In this document: piece after piece, positions 47,688-57,372 of the stretch
Position numbering within the stretch: position 1 is the stretch's first letter
Layout of the letters: each line of letters begins with the position of its first letter
NCBI RefSeq assembly: GCF_014201145.1
Contig: NZ_JACHDP010000001.1
Location: forward strand, 4,340,001-4,404,000
Reading direction: 5' to 3'
Length of the DNA stretch: 64,000 nucleotides
DNA from: Micromonospora parathelypteridis
GTDB lineage: Bacteria > Actinomycetota > Actinomycetes > Mycobacteriales > Micromonosporaceae
Made by a program: the position numbers and the translations under genes
The notes under the pieces: model-generated
What the model was told of the DNA's origin: nothing
Databases searched by the model: none
Seen by the model: the letters and a program-made list of their open reading frames with translations, nothing else

Positions 47688-48944
47688 ATGCAGCCGGAAA
47701 GCCCATACAGGTACACCCATATGTTGGGCGCATGCCAGGTTGGCAAGGCGTGGGCCGCGCTGGATGGGCAGGGCCAGCTTGCCACCGTTGCCGTGTTGGA
47801 CGGGGTCGCAGCGTCCGACGAGCGGTGGCGTGCGGCCTTTGGTACGGCGGCGAACGCCTTGGCTCAGGCCGCTGGCGGCCACCCGTACGCGGACGCCGAC
47901 CTTTCCGCGGCCCACCCCTGGGTGGCCTACCGCGCCAGCGAGGGCAACGCGCCACAGCGGCTCTTCCAGAGCCTCGGCATGGACTACCAGCCGGTGCCCG
48001 ACCTGCCGGTCTCGGCACCACCCTCCTCGGCCCCGCCGGTGTCCGGCGTGCCGCAGCAGGTCAGTGGCCCGCCGCAGTCGGCCTTCGGTGCGCCTGAGCT
48101 GGTAGAGCACCCACCGCAACTGCCCTGGGCGGTGCAAGCGAACCCGGTCTCCGGGCAGCCGGTGTCCGCATCCCCGCACCCCGTCTCCGGTGCGCCGACC
48201 TCGCCCGTGGCGTCGCAGAGCGGGACGCCCACGGCGATGAGCGCCCCGGCGCCGTCGTTCCCGGTCCAGCACGACCCGTTCGGCGGTACGGGTCGCCGGA
48301 TCGCGCCGGTACGACGCGAACCGAAGCGGGCCAAGTGGATCCTGCCGGTGGGCGCGTTGGTGATCGCACTGGTCGCCGGAGCTGCGGGGTTCTTCGTCGG
48401 CAAGGCCGGTGGCGGCGAGGGAACATCGCCGACGCCCACGGCCAGCGCCTCCCTCTCGCCGTACGAGGCCACTCAGCTCACCATCAACACCGCCACCTTC
48501 CAGGGTGAACTGGCACCGCTGGCCAAGCCCTGGCTGAGTCGGATCGGCGGATGTGTGTCGTACAACACTCCCGGCGCACCGAAGTTGCCCTCCGACGAGA
48601 AGCAGCACGTCTTCTGTGACCACAGCGGCGCGTGGTTGCACTTCGTGCTGTACCCGGGAAAAACCCAGAAGGACGCGGCACGTAAGTTCCGGTTGGGGCT
48701 TAACTTCTCCGGCGCTTCGCTGGCACCGGGGATGCGCGAGGCGACCCGCACGACCGGCGGCGTGACCAACACGGCCGGCAGCTATCTTGAGTACGCCTTC
48801 GACGGCGGGGATGGAAAGCCGACCTGCGGTCTCTGGTGGGACCCGGACGATTCCAACGGCGCCTACTACGTTGAAACGCCCTGCGAGCAGGGCATCGCCG
48901 GCAACTGGGACGCTCTGCGGGATCTGTGGCGCCGCGGTAGCTGA
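47688..48944 (+). CDS. Membrane-anchored protein with Pro/Ser-rich cytoplasmic region and disulfide-type outer domain
   Basis: This is a 418-residue protein starting at ATG 47688 behind AGAGGAG. Residues 1-100 form a small globular region, 101-200 are Pro/Ser/Val-rich and low in complexity, and 217-238 form one transmembrane helix after a Lys/Arg cluster. Residues about 255-418 lie outside the membrane and contain four cysteines (CVSYN, FCDH, TCGLWW, PCEQG), enough for two disulfides. I do not recognise the family. The tail resembles the extracytoplasmic parts of some actinobacterial serine/threonine kinases, but there is no kinase domain. The polymerase gene follows two bases after its stop, so it may belong to the polysaccharide cluster. 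Confidence 0.65.
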   Translation: MQPESPYRYTHMLGACQVGKAWAALDGQGQLATVAVLDGVAASDERWRAAFGTAANALAQAAGGHPYADADLSAAHPWVAYRASEGNAPQRLFQSLGMDYQPVPDLPVSAPPSSAPPVSGVPQQVSGPPQSAFGAPELVEHPPQLPWAVQANPVSGQPVSASPHPVSGAPTSPVASQSGTPTAMSAPAPSFPVQHDPFGGTGRRIAPVRREPKRAKWILPVGALVIALVAGAAGFFVGKAGGGEGTSPTPTASASLSPYEATQLTINTATFQGELAPLAKPWLSRIGGCVSYNTPGAPKLPSDEKQHVFCDHSGAWLHFVLYPGKTQKDAARKFRLGLNFSGASLAPGMREATRTTGGVTNTAGSYLEYAFDGGDGKPTCGLWWDPDDSNGAYYVETPCEQGIAGNWDALRDLWRRGS

Positions 48945-48946
48945 TA

Positions 48947-50488
48947 GTGGATAACAACAATCAGGGGATGCGATCGTTGGCCGAGAAGGTCAAGGGCACG
49001 GGGCGCGCGGAACGCATTCTCATTATCGGCCTTGGCATGCTGGCCGTCGCGTTCCTGGTGGTCGGCAGGTGGGATCTGTCGGTCGGCGTCTGCGTCGGTG
49101 CCGTGCTCGGTTGGGTGCTGCTCGACCCGGTCCGGATCACCTGGGCCGTCTTCATCGTCGCCTTCACGATCCCGGTCACCATCAACTTCGGCTACCCGAC
49201 CAACCCCTCGTACACGCTGCTGCTGCTCCTGTTCGTCCTCGCCGTCTGGGGGCGCCTGCTGCGCGCTGAGCGCGACGGGTGGCGGCGCAACGCCATCCTG
49301 GCGGTGCTCGTCCTCCCCCTGTCCGGGCTCCTCTCCGGTCTGGTGCACTGGCACGGGGCCAAGCCGATCGTCGTCGGCCTTGCTCCCCTCGCGTGTGTCG
49401 GTGTGCTCTGCTGGCATGTCTTCGAGGAAGCCCGGCGCGACCGACAGCTGATCATTCGCATCGCCGAGTGGCTCACCTGGTTGAGTGTTCCCGTCGCCGT
49501 GTTCGCCAAGTACCAGACGGTCACGCTGAGCTGGCCGATCTTCGACCAACTCGCCTACCACTGGACCTACACCTCGGCGTTCGACGCGACCCGCGCCGTG
49601 GGCATCTCGGGGCATCCCATCATCTACGGCAGCTTCGCCATGGCGATGGCTCTCATCGCGCTGACCATCCGAGGCAGGTACTGGTACATCCCCGTCATCG
49701 CCAACCTCGTGGGGCTGGTGCTCTCCGGCACCCGCAGCGCATGGGTGGGCATCGTGCTCGCCCTCGCGCTCTGGCTGCTGTTGCGGTGGCGCACGATCTC
49801 CTGGCGCGGTGTGGGCAGCGCGATCCTCATCGCCACGACCGCCCTGATGCTCGTGGCCGTCAAACCATCCGTCTTCTCGTTCGTCACCAATGCCGCACCC
49901 AGGCCGACCTGGTTTCCCGGGTCTCCGACGCCACCCACCTCGGGACCAGGTTCGAGCACGTCCACGCCGGGATCCTCCGGTCCCGCAAAGGGTTCCGCCG
50001 ACCCCGTCGGCACAGCCGAGTCGCGCATCTCCGATCCCCTCCAGTCGGCCAGCGCGAACGCGCGCTTCGCCCGGATCAGCGTCGTCTGGGACGGCATCAC
50101 CCAGGACTGGTCGACGGTGGTGTTCGGAAACGGGCCTGAGTCGAATGTTCGATACCTGGAGAAGGTCGCCATCGGCGATGGTGAGGCGCAGGTTTTCGAC
50201 AACACCTACCTGACCTTCTGGTACAACTACGGGCTACTCGGTCTGGCCGGCCTGTTGTCGCTCCTGACGGTGCTCTGGTGGCGCCTGCGTTCGGTGACGA
50301 CCCGCATCCTCCTGGTCGGGCTCGCGGCACAGGTCTTCTTCTTCGACGCCTGGCTGTGGATCGGAGCGGTGGCCGTCTTCGTCCTCGCCGTCGCACTCGC
50401 CGGGGCGGAACCGTCGCGGCCGACCGGGCAACCGGTGCCCGCTCCCCGCAGGCAGTGGGCAGATCAGGGACCGTCGCTGACGAGTTAG
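48947..50488 (+). CDS. O-antigen ligase/Wzy-type polysaccharide polymerase
   Basis: This is a 513-residue membrane protein with about ten to twelve helices. The long outer loop near residues 300-400 and the segment GISGHPIIYGSF...VLSGTRSAWVG match the Wzy_C/O-antigen ligase family, which joins repeat units of exopolysaccharide outside the membrane. The outer loop contains a Pro/Ser/Gly/Thr-rich insert at about residues 315-360. GTG 48947 starts two bases after the preceding stop. It is the putative polymerase of the cluster spanning to about 61 kb. Confidence 0.85.
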   Translation: MDNNNQGMRSLAEKVKGTGRAERILIIGLGMLAVAFLVVGRWDLSVGVCVGAVLGWVLLDPVRITWAVFIVAFTIPVTINFGYPTNPSYTLLLLLFVLAVWGRLLRAERDGWRRNAILAVLVLPLSGLLSGLVHWHGAKPIVVGLAPLACVGVLCWHVFEEARRDRQLIIRIAEWLTWLSVPVAVFAKYQTVTLSWPIFDQLAYHWTYTSAFDATRAVGISGHPIIYGSFAMAMALIALTIRGRYWYIPVIANLVGLVLSGTRSAWVGIVLALALWLLLRWRTISWRGVGSAILIATTALMLVAVKPSVFSFVTNAAPRPTWFPGSPTPPTSGPGSSTSTPGSSGPAKGSADPVGTAESRISDPLQSASANARFARISVVWDGITQDWSTVVFGNGPESNVRYLEKVAIGDGEAQVFDNTYLTFWYNYGLLGLAGLLSLLTVLWWRLRSVTTRILLVGLAAQVFFFDAWLWIGAVAVFVLAVALAGAEPSRPTGQPVPAPRRQWADQGPSLTS

Positions 50489-50516
50489 ACGCGATGTGCC
50501 TGGCGGGAGGGGTGGG

Positions 50517-52142
50517 TCAGCCCTCGCTGATCAGCAGGACCGGTTCCACCCCATCGGAGGCCTGCTCGACGCGATAGTCGGCGAGCACCGTCCGCCAGGC
50601 AGCCGCCTCCTCGCCGATGAGGTGTGAGCGGATCAGCCAGATACGGGCACCGCCACGCCGTCCTGCCAGGGCCAGGGCCTGGTTCAGCCCGGCGCGGATG
50701 GCCTGGGCGTCGAGGTCCCGGACCACCACGACGTCGGATCGGGTGGGCATGTCGACCCACCAACCGACGGTGTTGCCGTACCGTGCGACGAGCTTGACCG
50801 GGTCCGGGTCCGAATAGAACGCGAAGCCGTACCACGCCCCCGAGTTCACGACGACGACGTCGGTCCTCGACCGGTGCGTGGCCACGAACTCCGTCGACGA
50901 ACGGATGTCGGTCACGGAGATCGCGGTGTAGTAGAGCCCCGACTCGTTGCCGTCGAACCGGTACCAGCGTTCGTTGTGCAGGCCGAACGTCGACAGCAGG
51001 ACCGCGCAGATCGCCACTGTCGCGACGGTGGGGGGCACCTGGGGGACCCCGCGCCGGACGAGCGTGGTCACACCGTGGGCCAGGCCGACGACGCCGATGC
51101 CGGCCACCGTGGCCGCCGTGACGAGCAGGAAGTGCGAGGTACGCAGTTCCAGCAGCGGGTAGGACCGCGCGACTCCCAGCGTCATCACCGCCACCGGCAG
51201 CAGGACCACCGCGGCCGCGCAGGCGGGGCGGCCCTGCCGAACGATGGTGACGACGCCGGCGACGAGCAGGCCGCCGATGAGAAGGGCCGGTGCGCCCAGT
51301 ACCGGGGTCAGGGTGTCGATCTGATGGCCGAGATAGCCGGGCAGCTCGGTCAGGCTGGGGAAACTGTCGGCCCAGAACCGCTGCATGGCGTCGTTCTTGC
51401 CCTGTGCGGAGATGCTGAAGTAGATGATCAGAACGATGGTGACCGTGCAGAGCCCCGCCACGGCCACCTCCCGCAGCCGGGCCCACTGCTGCCGAGCCGC
51501 GGTGACCAGCAGCAACCCGCCGAATACACACGGGGCGGCGATGGCGGTCACGTGACTGAACAACATGCCCGTGGCGACCGCCGCCGTGATCACGCCGAGC
51601 CGTCTGCGCGACCAGGTTCGCTCGGCCCAGGCGCCCAGCGCGAGCAGAGCCACGGTGACGGCGGCGTCGGCCGTGTACTGCTTGAGGTCGTGACGGATCT
51701 GCTGGGCCGGCAGGAGCAGCACCGCCATCCCGGAGACGAGCCCCGCGACGACCCTGAGGCGTTGCGTCGGCCAGTGCAGCGACCGACCGAGCACGTACGC
51801 GGCGAGAACCGAGAAGCCGTGAAACGCGATCGGCACCACCCGCAGGTAGTCGGTGTCCGGCACCAACTGCAGCAGGAAGCTCCACCCGAGCGGAGTCGAC
51901 GAGGTCGCCACCGGCAGATCGCTGAGCGGAAGCCGTACCGAGAGCGCGACCCACGCCTCGTCGAGCCAGTACGACGCCGTGAGCGTGGTCTTGAGATCGT
52001 GGATCACCGGGATGAGGGCCAGCAGAACGGCCATGGCGATCCAGTCCGCGAGGCTGCCACGGCGCCTGGTGACAGGCGTCGCCGACGTGTCGGAACGGCT
52101 CACGTCCTCGCGAACCAGGTGTACGACCACACCGATTCCCAT
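50517..52142 (-). CDS. GT-C membrane glycosyltransferase (ArnT/GT39-like)
   Basis: This is a 541-residue protein with about ten to eleven transmembrane helices and a soluble C-terminal domain. The first outer loop carries YWLDEAW, the acidic catalytic motif of lipid-phosphosugar-dependent GT-C enzymes. Such proteins transfer a sugar from a polyprenyl-phosphate donor to a glycan or protein outside the membrane. It converges on the polymerase gene and is the last gene of the minus-strand glycosyltransferase run. The exact sugar and acceptor are unknown. Confidence 0.75.
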   Translation of the reverse strand: MGIGVVVHLVREDVSRSDTSATPVTRRRGSLADWIAMAVLLALIPVIHDLKTTLTASYWLDEAWVALSVRLPLSDLPVATSSTPLGWSFLLQLVPDTDYLRVVPIAFHGFSVLAAYVLGRSLHWPTQRLRVVAGLVSGMAVLLLPAQQIRHDLKQYTADAAVTVALLALGAWAERTWSRRRLGVITAAVATGMLFSHVTAIAAPCVFGGLLLVTAARQQWARLREVAVAGLCTVTIVLIIYFSISAQGKNDAMQRFWADSFPSLTELPGYLGHQIDTLTPVLGAPALLIGGLLVAGVVTIVRQGRPACAAAVVLLPVAVMTLGVARSYPLLELRTSHFLLVTAATVAGIGVVGLAHGVTTLVRRGVPQVPPTVATVAICAVLLSTFGLHNERWYRFDGNESGLYYTAISVTDIRSSTEFVATHRSRTDVVVVNSGAWYGFAFYSDPDPVKLVARYGNTVGWWVDMPTRSDVVVVRDLDAQAIRAGLNQALALAGRRGGARIWLIRSHLIGEEAAAWRTVLADYRVEQASDGVEPVLLISEG

Positions 52143-52176
52143 CCCCAGTGCAGAGCCGAGCGCGGCCGCGCCGACA

Positions 52177-53040
52177 CTAGCTGGACGCCGCCGGCCAAGC
52201 TGGCGTCGGTGCGGAGCCGGTGCCCCGTTGCGCCGGCACCGGCGAACCGATCAGGCGTGCCGCCTGCGGGTTACGCCGAGCGGCGGTCGGCAACCCGATC
52301 AGGAACTCGGGGAACATGCCGAAGAAGGTCCGCGCGCTCTGCAGCTCGAACGTGTGGGCCCGGGACCACTGGAACGAGTTCGTCGCGCGGGCCCAGTGGT
52401 GGGTCCAGCGGACGTCGCCGAGCAGGGCGACCGGCATGCCGTGCCGCCACGCCCGCAGCCCCAGCTCGTGATCCTCGTAGTAGAGGAAGAACTTGTCGTT
52501 CCACCCGCCCATCGCCACGAAGTCCGCGGTGCGGGCCGCGACGGCCGCACCCATGACCCAGGCGACGTAGACGGCCTCGCCGGGGTTCGCCACCACCCGG
52601 TAGTTCGCGTGCATCCGGGACAGCGGCCAGATCTTCCGGTTACCCAGCTTCGCCGTGGCGTAGGGGAAGCCGCGACCGTTGGGCTGGGGAATGCCGTCGG
52701 TCCCGAGCAGCTGAGGAGCGACCAGACCGCCGTGCACGTCGAGGTGACGCTGCATGGTGGCGAAGCCGTCCGGACCGATCTCGAGGTCGGGGTTGGCGAA
52801 CAGGACGTACTCGCTCGCCGTGTGGCGTACGGCTGCGTTGTTGGCCTTGGAGAAGCCCACGTTCTCCGGCAACCGGATGACCCGGGCACCCAACTCCTCG
52901 GCCACCGCGGCCGAGTCGTCGGCGGAGTTGTTGTCGACGACGATCCACTCGTAGGGCTTGTGGACATTGCTCCAGCACCGCCGGAGCGTGTCCGCAGAGT
53001 TGTAGGTGACCGTAACGACACTCCACGGGTGTCCTGACAT
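52177..53040 (-). CDS. GT2 glycosyltransferase (rhamnosyltransferase-like)
   Basis: This is a 287-residue cytoplasmic or membrane-associated GT-A enzyme. Motifs are VVTVTYNSADTL, VVDNNSADDS, the LFANPDLEIG sugar-nucleotide/metal segment and FFLYYEDHELGLRAW. It resembles the WbbL/rhamnosyltransferase branch. ATG 53040 overlaps the stop of the next upstream enzyme as TGATG, preferred over the in-frame ATG at 53103. With rmlB nearby, transfer of rhamnose from dTDP-rhamnose is plausible. Confidence 0.87.
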   Translation of the reverse strand: MSGHPWSVVTVTYNSADTLRRCWSNVHKPYEWIVVDNNSADDSAAVAEELGARVIRLPENVGFSKANNAAVRHTASEYVLFANPDLEIGPDGFATMQRHLDVHGGLVAPQLLGTDGIPQPNGRGFPYATAKLGNRKIWPLSRMHANYRVVANPGEAVYVAWVMGAAVAARTADFVAMGGWNDKFFLYYEDHELGLRAWRHGMPVALLGDVRWTHHWARATNSFQWSRAHTFELQSARTFFGMFPEFLIGLPTAARRNPQAARLIGSPVPAQRGTGSAPTPAWPAASS

Positions 53041-53954
53041 CAAGCGCTCCGAACTCTCAGGTAGCTGATCAGGGATGCAAAGCCGAATCGCTTGCCCTTC
53101 CACTGCCGGCGGGCCGCGGGCCCTTCCAGCAGGCCACGTCCCACGCCCCGCAGGAAGGGACGAAGCAGGCCCTGACGGGCGCGTCGGGCGGCCAGCGCCA
53201 GGTGCGCCAGCGCGAGGACCGGTATCGCGACGAGCATCAGCGGCCAGGTGAAGGTCCGCGCCGCGACCAGGAGACGATTGCGGGCCAGCAGAAACGCCCG
53301 GAATCCCTGGAGCTTGTTGTCGCCTTCGACGCTGTGGCCGCCAGCGTGCGGGAGCATGAAGTCCAGCCGTCGGGTGCGCAGGCCCGCCGCGTAGAGGCGG
53401 AAGGCCAGGTCGGCATCCTCACCCCAGGCGAACAGGTGCTCGTAGAATCCGCCGAAGCGGTGGAAGAGCGCGGTGGGGAAGACGGCCGCCCCACCGGACG
53501 GACCGAGCGGCCCGCGTGGGACCGTCACCGACCGGTCGATGAAGAGCGAGACCGGGTGCAGGTCGATGCCGACGTACTCGCCGCCGTGCATCGCGAGACC
53601 CACCGCGATCGGGCTTTCCGGGTCCGCCGCGATGGAGGCGAACAGGCGGGCGAGTGCGTCCTCCGGCAACCAGACGTCCGGGTTCAGCAGCATGACGTGG
53701 CTGGTCCGCACCGGGGCGACGGCGCGGTTGCAGCCGGCGGCGAAGCCGGGGTTCGACGAGTCGGGGAGGTACTCGTACCGATCGTCGTCCAGACAGTCGG
53801 CGATGACCTTCGCGCTCTCGTCCTCCGGCCAGTTGTCGGCGAAGATGAATCTCACCGGTAGCCCGTCGGCGGCGCGTACCCAGGTCGGGAGCGTCTCGGC
53901 GAGCATGTCGCTGGAACGGTAGAGAACCGTGACGATCGTCAACGTCTCTGTCAC
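53040..53954 (-). CDS. GT2 glycosyltransferase
   Basis: This is a 304-residue GT-A enzyme starting with GTG behind GGAGGTG. It shows TIVTVLYRSSDML, the GFAAGCNRAV segment, the MLLNPDVWLPEDA metal motif and LFAWGEDADLAFRLY. A hydrophobic segment near residues 235-258 may attach it to the membrane. Its first lines are related to the neighbouring GT2 proteins, so the cluster probably uses three GT2 enzymes to build one repeat unit. Confidence 0.87.
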   Translation of the reverse strand: MTETLTIVTVLYRSSDMLAETLPTWVRAADGLPVRFIFADNWPEDESAKVIADCLDDDRYEYLPDSSNPGFAAGCNRAVAPVRTSHVMLLNPDVWLPEDALARLFASIAADPESPIAVGLAMHGGEYVGIDLHPVSLFIDRSVTVPRGPLGPSGGAAVFPTALFHRFGGFYEHLFAWGEDADLAFRLYAAGLRTRRLDFMLPHAGGHSVEGDNKLQGFRAFLLARNRLLVAARTFTWPLMLVAIPVLALAHLALAARRARQGLLRPFLRGVGRGLLEGPAARRQWKGKRFGFASLISYLRVRSA

Positions 53955-54018
53955 TCGGACACCTCCCTCACTGTTTGCGGATCACGTTCGGACAACCGGT
54001 CGGGCAACGGCCTGCTCG

Positions 54019-55098
54019 TCACAGAAGGGACCGGTACAGGCTCTGCCACCGCTGGACACACCTGTCGAAGGCGTACTCCTGGGCGTACCACTCGGCCACC
54101 CGCTGCCCCTCGTCGACGGCACGGCGGCCGAGCGCCTCCCGGATGGCACCGGCGAGCGCCGCGGGCGCGAGGTCCGCCTGGAACGCCAGGGTGCCCGTCG
54201 CGTGCCGGGTGACCTCGGCGAGACCGCCGGCCCCCGTGTGCACCACGGGTACGCCGAGGGACAGCGCCTCCAGCGCGCTGAGCCCGAACGACTCGACCCG
54301 AGACGGCACCACGAGGCAATCGATCTCCTGGAGGAAATCGGCGGCCGTGACGCGACCGACGAGGTCGAGGTTCGGCCGCGCGGCGATCGGCAACGTGCCG
54401 GCGCCGGCGACCTTGAAGTCCACCTCCGGGAGGAGGGAGGCGATCTCGGGTAGGAGATCAACCCCCTTCTCCTTCTCCAGCCGGCCGAGATAGCCGACCA
54501 CCGGCCGCCGACCTGGCTCCGGCGTGTGGGCGGGCTTCGGGCTGGGCCAGGTGGCGGGCAGCGGGTTCGGGATCAGGTGGATGTTCTTGACGCCGCCGCG
54601 GTCGCGCAGCTCGGCGGCCTCAAACTCGGACACCGCCACCGTCGCGTGTGGACGGGCACGACGCATCATCAGGTCCAGCGTGATGTTGGACTGGATGAGC
54701 GCCTTCTGCTGGAACGAGCCGGCGGTGTCCCGGTACTGCCAGAGGCTGTTGTGCAGCGTGACGACGAGGGGAGTCCGCTCGCGTTCCATGCTCAACGCCG
54801 CGCGGCAGTGCATCGCGGCGGACAGCAGGTGGGCGCAGACCACGTCCGGCTGCACCTCGTTGACGAGGCGGCGGATCTCCCGGACGTAGGCAAGATCGAT
54901 CCGGCTGGTCGCGCTGAGACCGACCCACGGCACACCGGCCTCGCGCAGCGCGTGGCCCACCTCGTCGTCCGACGTGGCGGCGACGACGTCGAGGCCCGTC
55001 CGTGCATGAGCCGGGATGATTTCCGTCAGGATGCGTTCGGCACCACCGAGTTGCCGCCGTCCCGAGCCACCCGTGGTGCAGACGAACAACACCTTCAT
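54019..55098 (-). CDS. GT4 glycosyltransferase
   Basis: This is a 359-residue GT-B enzyme. The N-terminus VLFVCTTGGSGRRQLGGAERI and the C-terminal VVGYLGRLEKEKGVDLL and ESFGLSALEALSLGVPVV segments (E-x7-E motif) place it in GT4. The start overlaps the stop of the next upstream GT2 gene as TGATG. It probably adds an inner sugar to the lipid-linked repeat unit in the cytoplasm. Confidence 0.88.
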   Translation of the reverse strand: MKVLFVCTTGGSGRRQLGGAERILTEIIPAHARTGLDVVAATSDDEVGHALREAGVPWVGLSATSRIDLAYVREIRRLVNEVQPDVVCAHLLSAAMHCRAALSMERERTPLVVTLHNSLWQYRDTAGSFQQKALIQSNITLDLMMRRARPHATVAVSEFEAAELRDRGGVKNIHLIPNPLPATWPSPKPAHTPEPGRRPVVGYLGRLEKEKGVDLLPEIASLLPEVDFKVAGAGTLPIAARPNLDLVGRVTAADFLQEIDCLVVPSRVESFGLSALEALSLGVPVVHTGAGGLAEVTRHATGTLAFQADLAPAALAGAIREALGRRAVDEGQRVAEWYAQEYAFDRCVQRWQSLYRSLL

Positions 55099-55946
55099 CA
55101 GGCACGCAGCCCCTCGACGGCACCGCGCGCGATGGCACGGCGAACGGGGTTTCCTCCCACTGCGGCGCGCAGCAGCACACCGCCCACGTACGCCGTCGTG
55201 GCGATACGGCCGCGCCGACCGCCCATGTCCCGGCTCGCCCGGATGAACTCCCGGGTGCGGCGCTGGGAGATCTCCGCCTCGGACCAGCGCCGCTTGGCGG
55301 TCGCGTCGTCCTCGTGCATGATCACGGCCTCCGGCACGTACGCCAGCCGCAGGCCCTGCTGACGGACGGCCCAGCACAGCCGCATGTCCTCGGAGTAGAA
55401 GAACGAGGTCTCGTCGACGCCGCCGATGGCGTCGAAGGTGTCCCGGCGCATGGCGACGAAGGGCCCGGTCAGCCAGTCCGCCTTCTCCGGCGGCGCGACG
55501 ATCCGCAGGTTTGGCAGCACGAAGCTGAGCCCGGTGGCGTGAGCGAAGCCGACGCCCAGGCCCAGGAACCGCCCGCCCTCCGTCTGCGACACTCCGGACG
55601 GCGTGACCACGCCCGGGAAGGCCGCACCCACCTGCGGGTCCTCGAGAGCGGTCAGCAGCCGGGTCACGGCGTCGGCGTGCACGATGATGTCGTTGTTGGA
55701 GAGGATCACGTTCGCCCGGCTCGTGTGGCGCACGCCGAGGTTCATGCCCCGCGCGTACCCCAGGTTCGAGCCGGACTGGACGTACCGGACACCCTGCTGT
55801 GCGCAGAACTCGCTCAACGACTCCTGGATGTGCAGGGAGCTGCCGTTGTCGACGACAACGATCTCCGCCTCCGCCGGCAGCGACAGGACACAGGCGCGGG
55901 TGCGCTCAAAGTCCTCCCAGGCGAGGACAACAATCGAGACATCCAT
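55098..55946 (-). CDS. GT2 glycosyltransferase
   Basis: This is a 282-residue GT-A enzyme (VSIVVLAWEDFERT, VVDNGSS, NLGYARGMNLG, ILSNNDIIVH, FFYSEDMRLCWAVRQQ). ATG 55946 lies one base after the flippase stop; an in-frame ATG at 55961 inside the flippase gene is an alternative. A conserved-looking SEDMRLC segment replaces the GED of its neighbours. It belongs to the four-gene glycosyltransferase run transcribed from the flippase side. Confidence 0.87.
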   Translation of the reverse strand: MDVSIVVLAWEDFERTRACVLSLPAEAEIVVVDNGSSLHIQESLSEFCAQQGVRYVQSGSNLGYARGMNLGVRHTSRANVILSNNDIIVHADAVTRLLTALEDPQVGAAFPGVVTPSGVSQTEGGRFLGLGVGFAHATGLSFVLPNLRIVAPPEKADWLTGPFVAMRRDTFDAIGGVDETSFFYSEDMRLCWAVRQQGLRLAYVPEAVIMHEDDATAKRRWSEAEISQRRTREFIRASRDMGGRRGRIATTAYVGGVLLRAAVGGNPVRRAIARGAVEGLRA

Positions 55947-55947
55947 G

Positions 55948-57207
55948 TCAAACCGTCCCATTATTCGGCGACTGCGCTCGTCGCAGGCTCGCTCTGGAGG
56001 CGAAGGCGTGTACGGCGTAGGCGAGCGTCGAGGCGATCGCCGCCCCGATCACACCCGCCCACGGGATGATCGCAAAGTACGCGGGAATCGCGAATGCGAG
56101 GGTGATGATGGCGACCACGGTCGTCGCCCGCTCGCCCCGCCTCTTCAACAGCAGGGCGCTCCAGCTCTTGCCAGCCGCGGTGGCCAGGGAGCCGGGCAGG
56201 AGAACGAGGCCGAGAAGCCAGGCGTGCCGGTACTCCGGCTGCAGGTAACCCAGCACACCGAGCCCGACGATGGCCGCCAGGGCGACCGGCAGAGCCGCGG
56301 TGACCACGGCCCGGGTGGGGTCGGGCCCATCGTTGCCATCCCGGCTGGCCAGGATCCGTTGCGCCCGTACGACGGCACCGGCCTGCGCGAACTCCAGCGC
56401 GGCGACCGCCAGGGCGTACACGCCGAGTGGGCCGGCGCCGACGAACCTGGCCACCAGGATCTGGTTGAACCGGAGCGTCATCATCTGGGCGAAGATCCCG
56501 AGGTGGAGGTTGCCGACGGCAGCCATGTCGGCGCGGTATTCCACCGCGGTCGCCTCCGGCCGTGGCGCGGGCCCGATCCGCCGGAGCATCCCCAGCACCA
56601 GGCCACACACGGACAGCGCGCTGACCCACTGGACAACGAGCCACACCATGCTCCAGAGGCCGCCGTCCAGGTGGCCAGCGAAGTACAGCGCGACGTAGCC
56701 ACCGACCAGGACCGCCCCGCTCGCCGCACGCAGCGAGTAGACGACCATGAAGCTCTTCTGGCGCAGCGCGATCGACGAGACCGTGTTGAAGATCGTCAGG
56801 CCGGCCGCGGCCCCCACTCCGACCAGGTAGCTGCCGATCCCGGCCACCGCGGTGAGCACGGCGGCGGCGACGACGGAGAGGACTACCGAGGCTCCCAGCA
56901 TCGCGAGGACCCAGGGGCGTCCGCGGGAGAAGACCCAGCCGCCCGGACGGGACAGCAGGAACGTGTCCAGGGACAGGCCACCCACGGCCGCGCCCAGCGT
57001 CGCGCTCACCATGTTCGCCGAGAGTTCACCGCGTTCCGCCGGCGGCAGGGCCACCGACAGGACTGCCGCCAGGCCGGTCAGGCCGAGAGCGCCCATGAAG
57101 AGACGCTCGGGTGCGATGAGCCGCCGCAGCAGGCTCACGACGCGCCTGCCGGGGGGTGGTGTGGGGTCTGGACTCGGCGATGGCCGAGCAGCATTGACCA
57201 GCGACAC
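55948..57207 (-). CDS. Polysaccharide flippase (Wzx/MATE-like)
   Basis: This is a 419-residue membrane protein with about twelve hydrophobic helices in the Wzx/MurJ-like style. GTG 57207 is chosen because GGGGGCGAG precedes it and because the longer reading from 57267 has no good ribosome site. It would flip lipid-linked repeat units across the membrane for the polymerase. It is the first gene of a tightly packed minus-strand run of flippase and four glycosyltransferases and lies divergent from rmlB. Confidence 0.82.
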   Translation of the reverse strand: MSLVNAARPSPSPDPTPPPGRRVVSLLRRLIAPERLFMGALGLTGLAAVLSVALPPAERGELSANMVSATLGAAVGGLSLDTFLLSRPGGWVFSRGRPWVLAMLGASVVLSVVAAAVLTAVAGIGSYLVGVGAAAGLTIFNTVSSIALRQKSFMVVYSLRAASGAVLVGGYVALYFAGHLDGGLWSMVWLVVQWVSALSVCGLVLGMLRRIGPAPRPEATAVEYRADMAAVGNLHLGIFAQMMTLRFNQILVARFVGAGPLGVYALAVAALEFAQAGAVVRAQRILASRDGNDGPDPTRAVVTAALPVALAAIVGLGVLGYLQPEYRHAWLLGLVLLPGSLATAAGKSWSALLLKRRGERATTVVAIITLAFAIPAYFAIIPWAGVIGAAIASTLAYAVHAFASRASLRRAQSPNNGTV

Positions 57208-57372
57208 GCCGTTCTCGCCCCCGTTTTTTCGATACGTGCAACACGACGAGTCAAACGTCGCTGGCACTTTCTACCGGAACGCTGTTGCGCCTGCAATCGC
57301 CCGGGCGGCCCTAACCGAGAATGCCGAACACCTGCCGCAGTCGACAAGTGGTCGGCGTACACTTCCCGACCC

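Noticed and set aside
55603..57372. Upstream extension of the rmlB frame by about 590 codons
   Set aside because: It runs antisense to the flippase and a GT2 gene; the enzyme's nucleotide-binding motif starts right at GTG 57373.
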